From JALYXS01 sp051003795 (GTDB taxonomy: Bacteria; Acidobacteriota; Terriglobia; Bryobacterales; Bryobacteraceae), in the NCBI GenBank assembly GCA_051003795.1, contig JBPCKZ010000133.1, positions 1 to 41,179 on the forward strand: a stretch of 41,179 bases of DNA, written 5' to 3'. Under the pieces are notes generated by a model, which saw only the letters and a list, made by a program, of their open reading frames with translations, had not been told where the DNA came from and did no database searches. Shown here one piece after another: positions 1 through 10,060 of the stretch (the first letter of the stretch is position 1; the number at the start of each line of letters is the position of its first letter). Position numbers and translations under genes: made by a program.

Positions 1-107
1 CAAACTCCAACGATTTCGGCCGCCTCCAGCCAGTTGATCTTCTTCGCCATCGCCTTCAAAATCACGTCCTGTACTTTCATCGTCTGCTCCACTGCCGCGG
101 CGTTCAT
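1..107 (-). CDS. ISNCY-like transposase, N-terminal part (cut by window edge)
   Basis: The reading frame enters from the left edge. Its N-terminus contains KVQDVILKAMAKKINWLEAA, which I recognise as the start of ISNCY-group transposases, where this segment leads into a helix-turn-helix that binds the element ends. Only about 35 residues lie in the window, so the catalytic core is not visible. The start could be GTG at 125, ATG at 107 or ATG at 80; the last matches the usual family start (MKVQ) best, but 107 is kept as a compromise. Two direct repeats lie just upstream at 156-199, as expected for transposase-binding sites at an IS end. The family call is from memory of the motif and the fragment is short, so confidence is moderate. 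Confidence 0.65.
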   Translation of the reverse strand, partial: MNAAAVEQTMKVQDVILKAMAKKINWLEAAEIVGV

Positions 108-155
108 CGAGCTCGGGTTTGTCACAATCCCAGCTTCGCCACATTTTGGTTAAAG

Positions 156-199
156 CGGACAGATCACCTGTTTACTCAACCGGACAGATCACATGTTAA
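156..199. repeat. Paired direct repeats at the end of the left-edge insertion sequence
   Basis: Two 19-nt copies, 156-174 and 181-199, both begin CGGACAGATCAC and agree at 17 of 19 positions. Their period is 25 nt. They lie upstream of the transposase start, with the outer copy close to where host sequence seems to begin near position 200. Repeated subterminal blocks of this kind are typical transposase-binding sites. The exact element boundary and any target duplication cannot be fixed because the other end is outside the window. Confidence 0.6.
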
Positions 200-221
200 C
201 GACACGGTATCGCATTCCGTC

Positions 222-250
222 TTGACGCCCACGCGCGCGCTGTGATAGAA
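222..250 (+). promoter_or_regulatory. Possible promoter for the first TonB receptor
   Basis: TTGACG at 222-227 is followed, after 16-17 nt, by GATAGA preceded by TGT, an extended -10-like sequence at 241-250. A start site near 257 would leave a leader of about 20 nt before the TTG start. The IS end lies about 20 bp upstream of the -35. The match is imperfect and no experimental support exists. Confidence 0.35.
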
Positions 251-278
251 CAAGCCCAACTGTTTGAGGAGGTCGACG

Positions 279-3200
279 TTGAGATCTTTCATCATTACGT
301 TCGCTTTGGCTTTGCTCATGCCGACACTCGGGGCACAGTCCTCCGCATCCGGAACCGTTTCCGGACTGATCACGGACAAGCAGAGTGCGTTAGTCGCCGA
401 AGCCGAGGTAGTCCTCACGGACACCTCCACCAACGCTTCGCAAACCATAACGACCAACGACGTTGGCAGATATATTTTTCTGAACGTTGCGCCCGGCACT
501 TACAACCTCACCGTCGGCAAGCCCGGCTTCGAACGCGCGCGGTTTCTCGCCCAAACGGTACAGGTCGGCCTGGTGCTGACGCTCGATGTGACGCTCGAAG
601 TAGGCTCCACGGCGACGACGATCGAAGTCCACGCGTCCGCCGGCGCCGAGTTGCAAACCACGAACGCAACCGTCGGCACGACCATCACCGGCCGCGCCCT
701 CAACACGCTCCCTAATCTTGGGCGCGATGCCAACGCCTTCTTCGTTCTCCAACCGGCCGTTGCGCCGGGCGGCCAGGTCTCGGGAGCCGCATCCGACCAA
801 ACGCTGTTCCAACTCGACGGAGGAAATAATTCAAGCGATCAGGATGGCACTTACGCCAACTACACCGTTTCGAGCGGCACTATGGGCGTGGCTTCGGGAG
901 GCTCGCCTTCCGGCGTCATTCCCACGCCGGTCGAAAGCATCGAGGAGTTCAAGGTAGGCACGAACAATCAGACCGCCGATTTCAACGGAGCGGCCGGAGG
1001 CCAGGTGCAAATGGTCACCAAGCGCGGAACCAATCAATTCCACGGCGCGGCGTATGAATATTATTTCGGCAGCAACTTCGGCGCGAATACTTGGAAGAAC
1101 GATCACACGCCCTCGGCTAGTTCGCCCTTCACTCCTTTGCCATCGACTCACCAGAACCGTTTTGGCGCGGCCATCGGCGGTCCGCTCACCCCCTCCATCC
1201 GCGGTTCCAAGACTTACTTCTTTTTTAACTACGAAGGCCGCCGTTTCCCGCAAGCCGTGACTGTCGATCGCATCGTGCCCACGCCATTGTTGCGCGCCGG
1301 AGTGGTGCAGGTGCAGAACGGTTCGGGCCAGTGGCAGCCCTATAACTTGAACCCGTTCCCCGTCACGGTAAACGGCACGACTTATCAGCCCGCGATGTGC
1401 GCGGGGCAGATTTGCGATCCGCGCGGGGTCGGTCTGAATCCGCTGATTTCGCGGATGTGGAACAAGTACATGCCGTTGCCCAACGATCCGCAGGTGGGCG
1501 ACCGGTTCAACACGCAAGGCTATCTGGCGCCGGTTCCGCTTCCGCTCTCTTCGAACTTCGCGGTCGCCCGCATCGATCGCGACCTCAGCACGAATTGGCG
1601 GTTCATGGCTAGCTATCGCTATTACAAGCTCACTCAATTCACTACGAACCAGGTTGACATTGGCGGAGCTCTACCGGGCGATACCTTTGGCGTCGCATCC
1701 GCGAAGACGCAGCGGCCACAGACCCCGTCGTATTGGGTGGGCGGATTGACCGGCGTGATTCGTCCGAATCTCGTGAACGATTTCCGCTACAGTTATCTCC
1801 GCAACGCCTGGCAATGGTCGAGTGTCGGCGCTCCGGCGCAACTTCCGGGGCTGGGCGGAGCCATCGAGCCTTACGCGGATAACTCCAGCGCGCTCGTCCC
1901 ATATCAAGTCGATCGCGGAGACGCGCTGGCGCGCTTCTGGGACGGCCAGGACAACATGATCAGCGACAATTTGAGCCTCGTGAGCGGCAACCATTTATTT
2001 CAGTTCGGCGGCCAATATCAGCGCGACTTCGACAAGCACCAGCGCAATGATAACGGCGTGAATATCATCAGCTCGGTCGTGTATCAGGCGAACTATGGAT
2101 CGGGAATCTCGATTCCGTCGAACTATATTCCGGCCACGGTTCCCGCCAACCAGGTGAGTAATTGGGATACGCTGTACGCGACAACGCTGGGGATGATTTC
2201 GCAGCCGCAGGTGTTCTACGCGCGCAGTGGCGGAAACCTGTTACCCGTGGGCAGTTCGATTTTTTCGCAGAGCGTGATTCCTTCCTACAACGTGTATTTC
2301 AGCGACACCTGGAAGATGAAGCCCAGCTTCACGCTTACCTACGGACTCGGTTGGGATCTACAGATGCCGCCCTATGAATTGCACGGCAATCAACCCATGC
2401 TGGTGGACGCCAACAACAACCCGATCGGCGGCGAGGACTATTTGGCCAAGCGCAAGGCCGCGGCGCTCGCCGGTCAGGTCTATAACCCGATCATCGGATT
2501 CTCAACGGTGCGAAATGTCGGCAAGGGCAGGAAGTATCCTTACGATCCGTTCTACGGCGGGTTCAGCCCGCGACTTGCAGCGGCTTGGAATCCGAAGTAT
2601 TCCGACGGCATTCTCGGCAAGGTCCTGGGCGGTGGCAAGACGGTTTTCCGCGGCGGATACAGCCGGGTTTGGGCCCGCATGAATGGGATCAACCTGGTGC
2701 AGGTACCGTTGCAGGGGACGGGGATCGGCCAAGGCGTGGCGTGCGTGGGCGCAAGCATCGCCGGTCAGTGCTTGGGAAACGCGGGCGTCGATCCGACAAC
2801 CGCATTCCGCATCGGAACCGACGGCCTCACCGCGCCGCTGCCGGGCGTCTCACAGGTTCTGCCGCAGCCTTTCTTCCCCGGCATCAACGGCAATGCACCC
2901 GCCGGCACGAGCTGGGCCATCGATCCCACCAACCTGAAGCCCGCCTCCACCGATCAATTCGACTTCACTATTCAACGCGAAATTACCAACAGAGTGAGTG
3001 TTGAGATTGGCTACGTGGGGCGGCTGATGCGCGGTGAGCAGGTGGCGTACAGTCTCGATTCGGTGCCCTACATGACGACACTCAATGGCCAGACTTTCTC
3101 ACAAGCTTTTGCGAACATCTATCGACAACTGAACGCCGGGGGCGCGGTTGCGACGCAGCCTTGGTTCGAGTCCGCCCTGGGAGGCGCCGGTTCCGCGTAC

Positions 3201-4201
3201 TGTAGCGCATTCGCGAGTTGCACCGCGGCGGTTGCTTCCAAGCAAAAGACCAATATTCTCACCACGCGTGTCTACGATTTCTGGGGAGCCTTGAACAACG
3301 CGCCCGGCTGGACTCTCGGGCAAACCATGCCCAGCTCGAATCCGCTTCAGGTTTCGGCGATCCCCATGCTCGCCAGCATCGGTTACTCCAACTATAATGG
3401 CGCTTTCGCCTCGTTCCACATGAACGAGTGGCATGGAGTTACCGCCACATCGAATCTTACGTTCAGCCGCTCGTTCGGAACCGGCGGATTCACGCAAGCG
3501 GGGACGCCGTCGATTCTGGACCAATGGAACCTGCGTTCCATGTACGGAGTTCAGCCATTCGACATCAAGTGGGTTCACAACACCCTGATGGTCTACCGGC
3601 CGCCTTATTTTGGGGGCCGACATGGCGTGTTGGGGCAGTTGCTCGGAGGCTGGTCGTTCGCGCCGCTGTTCACCGCTCAGAGCGGGGTGCCGCTGCCGGT
3701 CCTGATTAGCGGCGGCTCGGGAAACAGTTGCCAGTCGTTCGGCGAGGCAAGCTGCACCTCGGTTGGAACGGGCAACCACGAGAACGCGGTCGCCATCGCG
3801 CCGCTGTCGCGCGGCAACTCAGCCAACTACAACCTCGCGTCGACGGGCGCCGGTTCGAGCGGCAACCCGTCGAGCGGCGGCTCGGGTATCAACATCTTCG
3901 GCAATCCTCAAGCGGTCTTGTCCGGATTCCGCCGCATGATTCTCGGGGTCGATAGCAACGGCGGCGGCGCCGGAGTGCTGCGCGGCTTCCCCACGTGGAA
4001 CCTGGATCTGGCGGTTACGAAAGACATCAAGATCTGGGAGCGCGTCGGCATGACGTTCAATTCCAGTTCACCAATGTGGCGAACCACGTCCAGCCAGCCA
4101 ATCCAACGTTGAATATCGACAGTCCGGGAACCTTTGGAGTGGTGACGGATCAATCCAATACGCCTCGCCAGATGGAGTTCGGCCTTCGCATATTCTTCTA
4201 G
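279..4201 (+). CDS. Oar-like TonB-dependent receptor with carboxypeptidase-regulatory-like domain; frameshift near the C-terminus
   Basis: Large outer-membrane protein: signal peptide (FIITFALALLMPTLGAQ), then a carboxypeptidase-regulatory-like beta-sandwich (about residues 25-110, GLITDKQSALVAEAEV...), a plug-like region and a long beta-barrel. Such receptors import or bind large substrates using TonB energy; the substrate is unknown. I chose TTG at 279 because GAGGAGG ends 6 nt before it; a TTG at 264 lies upstream of that ribosome site. The open frame closes at 4112, but another frame immediately continues the expected barrel end (FQFTNVANHVQP... to FGLRIFF at 4201). Restoring one T near 4055-4063 (TTCAATTCC to TTCAATTTCC) would join them into about 1,307 residues. 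As read, the product loses its last barrel strand and terminal Phe, the usual BAM recognition signal. The change could be a real mutation or a sequencing error in a short T run. Confidence 0.85.
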
Positions 4202-4240
4202 GAGGGCTTGCAGCGCCCCTGATACACTGAATCCCGTCGA

Positions 4241-5736
<1,496 letters not shown>

Positions 5737-5740
<4 letters not shown>

Positions 5741-6669
5741 AACGCGTCCCGCTGTTTCAAAAACTCCTTCCATTCCTGAGCCTGATCGTTCTGTTTGCCG
5801 GACTCGCCATCGCTTCGCCTCATTTCCTCACGAACACGAACCTCTCGAGTGTCGTGCGCCAGACCGCGGTGATCAACATCATGGCGTTGGGAATGACCAT
5901 CATTATCATTTCGGGAGGCATCGACCTTTCCGTCGGGGCGATTCTGGCCATGGGCGGCTTGCTCGGCACGATGGCGATGGAACACGGGCTTCCGATTCCG
6001 GTTGGAATCGCGATCGGGATTTTGACGGGGCTTGCGTGCGGACTCGTGAATGGCTTGTTGATCACGCGGCTGAGAATCGCGCCATTCATCGTGACCCTCG
6101 GCACGCTCGGCATCTTTCGCGGGCTGACGCTGATTATCTCGAACGGATTGCCCGTGCATCGCATTCCGCAGGCGTTTTCATTCCTGGGCGAGGGTACGCT
6201 TCTCAAAGTGCCCTTCGTGCTTTGGCTTTTGGTCGCGTGCGCCGGGGCGATGCACTTCACTCTCGAGCGCACGCGCTTGGGCCGTTATGCGTTCGCGATC
6301 GGCAGCAATGAAGCGGCCGCCGTGTACGCCGGAATTCCCGTCGCGTTCCATGTCACCGCGGTTTACGCGATCGGTGGAATGCTCACCGGATTATCCGGAA
6401 TGATCGAAGCTTCGCGCCTGATGACGGGCCAACCCACGGCCGGCAATGGTTATGAGCTGCAGGCGATCGCGGCCGTCGTGATCGGCGGCGGAAGTCTTCA
6501 CGGAGGCGAGGGGAGCGTGGTCGGAACGCTGATCGGCGCGTTCATCATGGGCTTGCTATCGAACGGCAGCGATCTTTTGAGTATTTCGAATTACGTGCAG
6601 CAGGTGATTATCGGAGCGGTGATCATTCTGGCGGTCTCGGTCGATGAACTGCGGAAGCGCAAGATGTAG
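5737..6669 (+). CDS. Sugar-type ABC transporter permease (RbsC class)
   Basis: A 310-residue, very hydrophobic protein of the BPD_transp_2 (branched-chain/ribose permease) family. Recognisable segments are NIMALGMTIIIISGGIDLSVGA near residues 47-68, the family hallmark, and AVVIGGGSLHGGEGSVVGTL near 246-265. It should form the membrane channel, as a dimer, with the ATPase encoded immediately upstream (4-nt overlap, translational coupling). Its length is typical of the family. A binding protein and other sugar genes are absent nearby, so the pair either uses a binding protein encoded elsewhere or is a residual operon. No plus-strand terminator is evident after the stop; the hairpin at 6698-6717 has its T run on the other strand. 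Confidence 0.93.
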
Positions 6670-6679
6670 CTGTTAAAAA

Positions 6680-6717
6680 ACGCGCGGCAAAAAAAAAGGC
6701 CCCGAAAGCTCGGGGCC
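6680..6717 (-). terminator. Rho-independent terminator of the small lysine-rich gene
   Basis: On the minus strand GGCCCCGA and TCGGGGCC (6698-6717) form an 8-bp GC-rich stem with a 4-nt loop, immediately followed by nine T residues (A run 6689-6697 on plus) and a second T run slightly farther on. This is a textbook intrinsic terminator for a minus-strand transcript. It lies 43 nt after the stop of the 21-codon gene. Confidence 0.85.
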
Positions 6718-6759
6718 GGTTAAGTGAAACTCGTATTCGTCCCTTACGGGACGCCGCGG

Positions 6760-6825
6760 CTACTTCCCTTTTTTCTTCGGAGCAGCTTTCTTCTTCGCGG
6801 CAGCTTTCTTGGTTGCGTTCTTCAT
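6760..6825 (-). CDS. 21-residue lysine/alanine-rich basic peptide
   Basis: A tiny gene with 10 Lys and 6 Ala among 21 residues; the core reads KKAAAKKKAAPKKK. The composition resembles the C-terminal tails of bacterial histone H1-like proteins, suggesting nucleic-acid binding, but that is inference. ATG at 6825 is preceded by GGGAGA with a 7-8 nt spacer, a good ribosome site. An in-frame ATG at 6846 lies upstream of that site and is less likely. The gene is framed by a near-consensus promoter (6884-6912), a perfect inverted repeat in the leader (6853-6874) and a strong terminator (6680-6717), so it looks like a complete monocistronic unit and not chance coding. Function is unknown. Confidence 0.7.
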   Translation of the reverse strand: MKNATKKAAAKKKAAPKKKGK

Positions 6826-6852
6826 CGAGTGATTCTCCCAAAACATCAAATT

Positions 6853-6874
6853 TTGCGATTTAAAAAAATCGCAA
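6853..6874 (-). promoter_or_regulatory. Inverted repeat in the leader of the small basic peptide gene
   Basis: The 9-nt arms TTGCGATTT and AAATCGCAA are perfectly complementary around a 4-nt loop. With the promoter assigned at 6884-6912, transcription would start near 6877, so the hairpin would sit at the very 5' end of the RNA. It could be a 5' stabilising hairpin, an RNA switch or a DNA operator; sequence alone cannot decide. Confidence 0.6.
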
Positions 6875-6883
6875 TGTGATTCA

Positions 6884-6912
6884 TATATAAGGTTGTTCCA
6901 AAAAATTGTCAA
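6884..6912 (-). promoter_or_regulatory. Sigma-70-type promoter of the small basic peptide gene
   Basis: On the minus strand a perfect -35 TTGACA (6907-6912) is separated by exactly 17 nt from TATATA (6884-6889). The surrounding sequence is AT-rich in an otherwise GC-rich window. It points at the 21-codon gene about 60 nt downstream. Confidence 0.75.
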
Positions 6913-7024
6913 GGAAAAAATGCACAACTGGCGAAGATTGCTCTCGCTCATTCGCGAAACGCGTCTCGCCGCGCGAGAATCGAGGACTGCGGCCACGCGG
7001 TTCGGGCGCCCCCGCGGAAGCGCG

Positions 7025-7459
7025 CTAGCCGTCGATGCGGATGTTTTTGCCGGCCAAGATCTCGTCGATGCAATACGGAGACGTTGGCGCAAACGTGTTC
7101 TTGTTCAGACCGGTGTCCTTGATGGCGAGCAGGATCGCATCGCGATAGACTTCGCCGAGAGTCTCGGCAAGAAACGGGCGCAGGCTGGGACTTTGCTTCA
7201 GGAGCCTTTCGATCCGGCTTCGTTGCAGTTCGATCGTCGCCTCCCAACTGCGAGAACGTTTGGACGGTTGGCAGTCCCATTTCAATAAGTGCGCGATGAG
7301 GACCGCCAGACGGTTCTGAACAGCCGATTTCTGTCTCTTACCCAAATCTTCGACCTCTTCCACCAAGGCCGCCACATCGATCCGCATAAAATCGTTGCGG
7401 CGTAAGCGGTCCGCGGTTTCCTGGGTCCAACAGTAGAAGTCGGCTTCGTACAGATTCAT
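7025..7459 (-). CDS. DUF29 family protein
   Basis: A 144-residue protein with the DUF29 pattern: N-terminal LYEADFYCWTQETADRLR, then IDVAALVEEVEDLGKRQKSAVQNRLAVLIAHLLKWDCQP and a C-terminal helix ending in a short acidic/basic tail. DUF29 proteins are small, helical and of unknown function; they are abundant in cyanobacteria and scattered elsewhere. There is no signal peptide or membrane segment, so it is probably cytoplasmic. It follows the ABC ATPase gene by 36 nt in the same direction and could be co-transcribed, although its ribosome site (GGAA, weak) suggests low translation. I see no functional link with the efflux genes. Confidence 0.85.
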   Translation of the reverse strand: MNLYEADFYCWTQETADRLRRNDFMRIDVAALVEEVEDLGKRQKSAVQNRLAVLIAHLLKWDCQPSKRSRSWEATIELQRSRIERLLKQSPSLRPFLAETLGEVYRDAILLAIKDTGLNKNTFAPTSPYCIDEILAGKNIRIDG

Positions 7460-7495
7460 AATTGAATTCCAGGGATTGGGATCGAGGCGCTTGGC

Positions 7496-8236
7496 TTAAT
7501 GCGGGACCAGCTCGTCCTTCTCCACTTTGCCGTCCCTGACGTGGATCACTCGATGCGCGTGCAGCGCGATGTCGTGCTCGTGCGTCACCAGGATGATCGT
7601 GTTGCCCGCTTGATAGAGCCGCTCGAATAGCGCCATGATTTCGTTGCCGGTTGCGGAATCGAGGTTTCCGGTCGGCTCATCGGCGAGCAGGATCGAGGGA
7701 TTGTTCACGAGCGCCCGCGCGATCGCCACGCGCTGCCGCTGTCCGCCCGAAAGTTCGTTGGGCTTGTGATACATCCGTTGCTGCAGATCCACCTGGCTTA
7801 ACGCCGCTTTCGCGCGCTCCAACCGGACGTCGGCCGCGGTGCCGCTGTAAATCAACGGAAGTTCGACGTTGTGCAGCGACGTCGCGCGCGGCAGCAGGTT
7901 GAAAGTCTGAAATACGAAGCCGATTTCTTTATTGCGGATGCGCGCCAATTCGTCGTCGGTCATCTCGCTGACCAGACTTCCGTTGATGTAGTATTGGCCC
8001 TTGGTCGGCGTGTCGAGGCAGCCGATCAGGTTCATCAGCGTCGACTTGCCCGACCCCGAAGGACCCATGATCGCCACGTACTCGCCGCGCTTGATCTGGA
8101 TATCGACGCCCGAAACGGCGTTGATCTCCTGATCCCCCATCACGTACGTCTTCCACAAATCGTACGTGCGTATGACGATGCCGTCGCGCTTGAGTTGTTC
8201 GCCGCGCTCGACGAGTTCACTGACCGCTGTTGCCAT
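7496..8236 (-). CDS. MacB/LolD-type ABC transporter ATP-binding protein
   Basis: A 246-residue single nucleotide-binding domain. Walker A is GPSGSGKST near residues 58-66, the Q-loop region reads FVFQTFNLLP, the signature is LSGGQRQRVAIARALVNNP and Walker B is ILLADEPTGNLD, followed by the H-loop LVTHEHD. The YVMGDQEINAVSGVDI and NLIGCLDTPT segments are typical of the LolD/MacB subfamily, which powers lipoprotein release or tripartite efflux. About 20 extra residues precede the usual domain start. AAGGA lies 6 nt before ATG 8236. The periplasmic adaptor gene is 19 nt upstream. A FtsX-like permease should accompany these two but none is encoded in the window, so the pair must use a permease encoded elsewhere or be incomplete. 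Confidence 0.93.
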   Translation of the reverse strand: MATAVSELVERGEQLKRDGIVIRTYDLWKTYVMGDQEINAVSGVDIQIKRGEYVAIMGPSGSGKSTLMNLIGCLDTPTKGQYYINGSLVSEMTDDELARIRNKEIGFVFQTFNLLPRATSLHNVELPLIYSGTAADVRLERAKAALSQVDLQQRMYHKPNELSGGQRQRVAIARALVNNPSILLADEPTGNLDSATGNEIMALFERLYQAGNTIILVTHEHDIALHAHRVIHVRDGKVEKDELVPH

Positions 8237-8255
8237 GATTCATCCTTGGACCCGG

Positions 8256-9686
8256 CTAACTTGCTTTCGTAACGGCGGGTTTATTGTCGACCTTGACGGA
8301 GGTAGCGTTTCGCAACGTGCGGATCACCTGATAGGTTCCCGTAACGATCTGGTCGCCTTCCTGCAAACCTTTTGTAACCTCGATGTCGGTCGCGCCGGTG
8401 ATTCCGGTCTCTACCTTGCGGAATTCGGCCTTGTTCGCCTTATCCACCACGAAGACGCCCTGAATCTCTTCTTTCCTTGCCTTCTCGGCGGCGGGATTGG
8501 GCGTGGCCGCAGCTTGGGCGGAATTGCCGGAACCTTTCTTCTTCGGTTCCAGATCGCCTTTTTGCCGGATGGTGAGCGCTTGAATCGGAATAGTCAGCGT
8601 GTGATTACGAGTCGCTGTCGTGATCTTGGCCGTGCAGGACAGCCCCGGGCGAATCTCATCCGGCGGATTGTCCAAACCCACCACCACTTTGAAGTCTTTC
8701 GCTTCCTGGCTGGAGATCGTGCTCTGCGATGCGGCGAGGCCGGTCGAACGCAGGATCGCGGTATTGCCAATCTCGATCACGTGGCCCTTGAATATCCTGT
8801 TCGGAATCGCGTCGATCGATACATCCGCCACCTGGCCCAATTGCACATTCACGATATCGGTCTCATCCACCTTTACTTCCGCGGTGATGAGCGACATGTC
8901 CGCGATCGTCATGATCGTGCTGCCCGGAGAACTTTGAATTCCCATGACAACCGTTTCGCCCACGCGCACCGGCAAGTTTGTTACGACGCCATCGAGCGGA
9001 GAATACGCGTTGTGCTTGCGGAGTACGTCCGAAAAACGCGTCAAAGCCGCGCGGTTCTGCGCAATCTTCGTCAGGGATGAAGTGTTCTGCGCGGCATATT
9101 GCCGGATCTGGGCTCTCGCCTGCACAAGGCGCGATTCGGCTTCGCGCACCGCCGCCAATTGCCCGTCGTAGGCGGACTTGCGCTGGTCGAAGTCCTGTTT
9201 AGCAATCAATTTCTCGTTCAATAGCTGCTGGCCGCGGTCGAAATCCAATTTGGCCTTTTCCAAATCCGCTTTCGCGTGATCCAATGTCGCCTGCATTGTC
9301 GTGAGATTGTCCTCGGCGGCTTTTACGCCGGCTTCAGTGGCGGCGGCGTCGGCCTCGGCGGCGTTCAGAGCCGCCCGCTGGGCGTTCACGTCCGCCTCGG
9401 GTTGCACCGATTCGATTCGCGCCAGCAATTGCCCTTTCTTCACGTGGTCGCCTTCCTTAACCAGGATCGCCGTGAGCTCGCCGGGGGCATTCGCGCCGAT
9501 GTTGATGTAATTGTTGGGCTTGATTTCGCCGGACGCGGTAACGAGGCTGGTGAGGTCCTGCTTGACCACGCGCCCGGTTTGCACCGTCACGATCCCTCGC
9601 TGGTTATATCGAACGCTGGCGAAGACGCCGATCGCAATCGCCAGGAGCGCGACCACTCCGATTATGACCTTCCACTTAGTTTTCAC
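8256..9686 (-). CDS. Efflux periplasmic adaptor (HlyD/MacA-like membrane-fusion protein)
   Basis: A 476-residue adaptor: N-terminal membrane anchor (VIIGVVALLAIAIGVFASV), a split lipoyl domain (ASGEIKPNNYINIGANAPGEL... and YSPLDGVVTNLPVRVGETV), a long alpha-helical hairpin rich in Ala, Glu and Lys (about residues 95-205), a beta-barrel domain and a membrane-proximal domain with a Lys/Ala/Pro-rich insert. It should link the inner-membrane ABC transporter to an outer-membrane channel. Start is GTG at 9686; GGAGGAG lies 13 nt upstream, a little far, but no closer in-frame start is seen. The gene leads an operon with the ATPase. A perfect 9-bp palindrome sits upstream at 9722-9749 and may be a repressor operator. 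Confidence 0.92.
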   Translation of the reverse strand: MKTKWKVIIGVVALLAIAIGVFASVRYNQRGIVTVQTGRVVKQDLTSLVTASGEIKPNNYINIGANAPGELTAILVKEGDHVKKGQLLARIESVQPEADVNAQRAALNAAEADAAATEAGVKAAEDNLTTMQATLDHAKADLEKAKLDFDRGQQLLNEKLIAKQDFDQRKSAYDGQLAAVREAESRLVQARAQIRQYAAQNTSSLTKIAQNRAALTRFSDVLRKHNAYSPLDGVVTNLPVRVGETVVMGIQSSPGSTIMTIADMSLITAEVKVDETDIVNVQLGQVADVSIDAIPNRIFKGHVIEIGNTAILRSTGLAASQSTISSQEAKDFKVVVGLDNPPDEIRPGLSCTAKITTATRNHTLTIPIQALTIRQKGDLEPKKKGSGNSAQAAATPNPAAEKARKEEIQGVFVVDKANKAEFRKVETGITGATDIEVTKGLQEGDQIVTGTYQVIRTLRNATSVKVDNKPAVTKAS

Positions 9687-9721
9687 GGCGAGTAAAGGAC
9701 TCCTCCGAAGGTGAGACGCAC

Positions 9722-9749
9722 GAGTAAGCGGATTTGTTCACGCTTACTC
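9722..9749 (-). promoter_or_regulatory. Palindromic operator candidate upstream of the efflux operon
   Basis: Perfect 9-nt arms, GAGTAAGCG at 9722-9730 and CGCTTACTC at 9741-9749, flank a 10-nt spacer. The site lies 36-63 nt before the adaptor start and between it and the neighbouring minus-strand gene. A 28-bp dyad here would suit a TetR-type dimeric repressor of efflux genes; this is inference, as no regulator gene is in the window. It could instead form a leader hairpin. Confidence 0.5.
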
Positions 9750-9787
9750 TCTTAAACCGTAATGTTATCATGCGCGTTTTACGCGCG

Positions 9788-10060
9788 CTATTCGCCGGAC
9801 AGCCACTTAACGCTGTCCGGCGGAGTATTGGGGCAGCGGGTCGTTTCCGAAATACCGGCGGAGATCTGGGCGCAGGCAAGGTCGGCGGCCGTGCGCAACG
9901 CGTGTTCGCGGGTGCTCGCCGCGCCAGTCCCACAGGCCGTCCGGCCCTGGAAAGTGATGCAGACCTCGCAGCGGAAAGCGCGATTCCCGAAACTCGAGTA
10001 GACCACCGCCGCCAGAAAACCGATGACCAGAACTACCGCGAGGAGTACCGTTGCCTTCAT
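9788..10060 (-). CDS. Small membrane-anchored cysteine-containing protein
   Basis: A 90-residue protein with one N-terminal hydrophobic segment (TVLLAVVLVIGFLAAVVYS) serving as anchor or signal, followed by a short periplasmic part with four cysteines (CEVC, ACGT, ACAQ, RCPN) that could form disulfides. I do not recognise a named family. The start ATG at 10060 overlaps the stop of the copper-monooxygenase-like gene by ATGA, so it is translationally coupled to that gene and probably works with it. The regular four-base overlaps and codon use support it being real. The CxxC might bind metal or carry out thiol chemistry, but nothing proves this. Confidence 0.7.
   Translation of the reverse strand: MKATVLLAVVLVIGFLAAVVYSSFGNRAFRCEVCITFQGRTACGTGAASTREHALRTAADLACAQISAGISETTRCPNTPPDSVKWLSGE

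Noticed and set aside
6698..6717. Terminator for the plus-strand ABC permease
   Set aside because: The T run is on the minus-strand side only, so it serves the small peptide gene.
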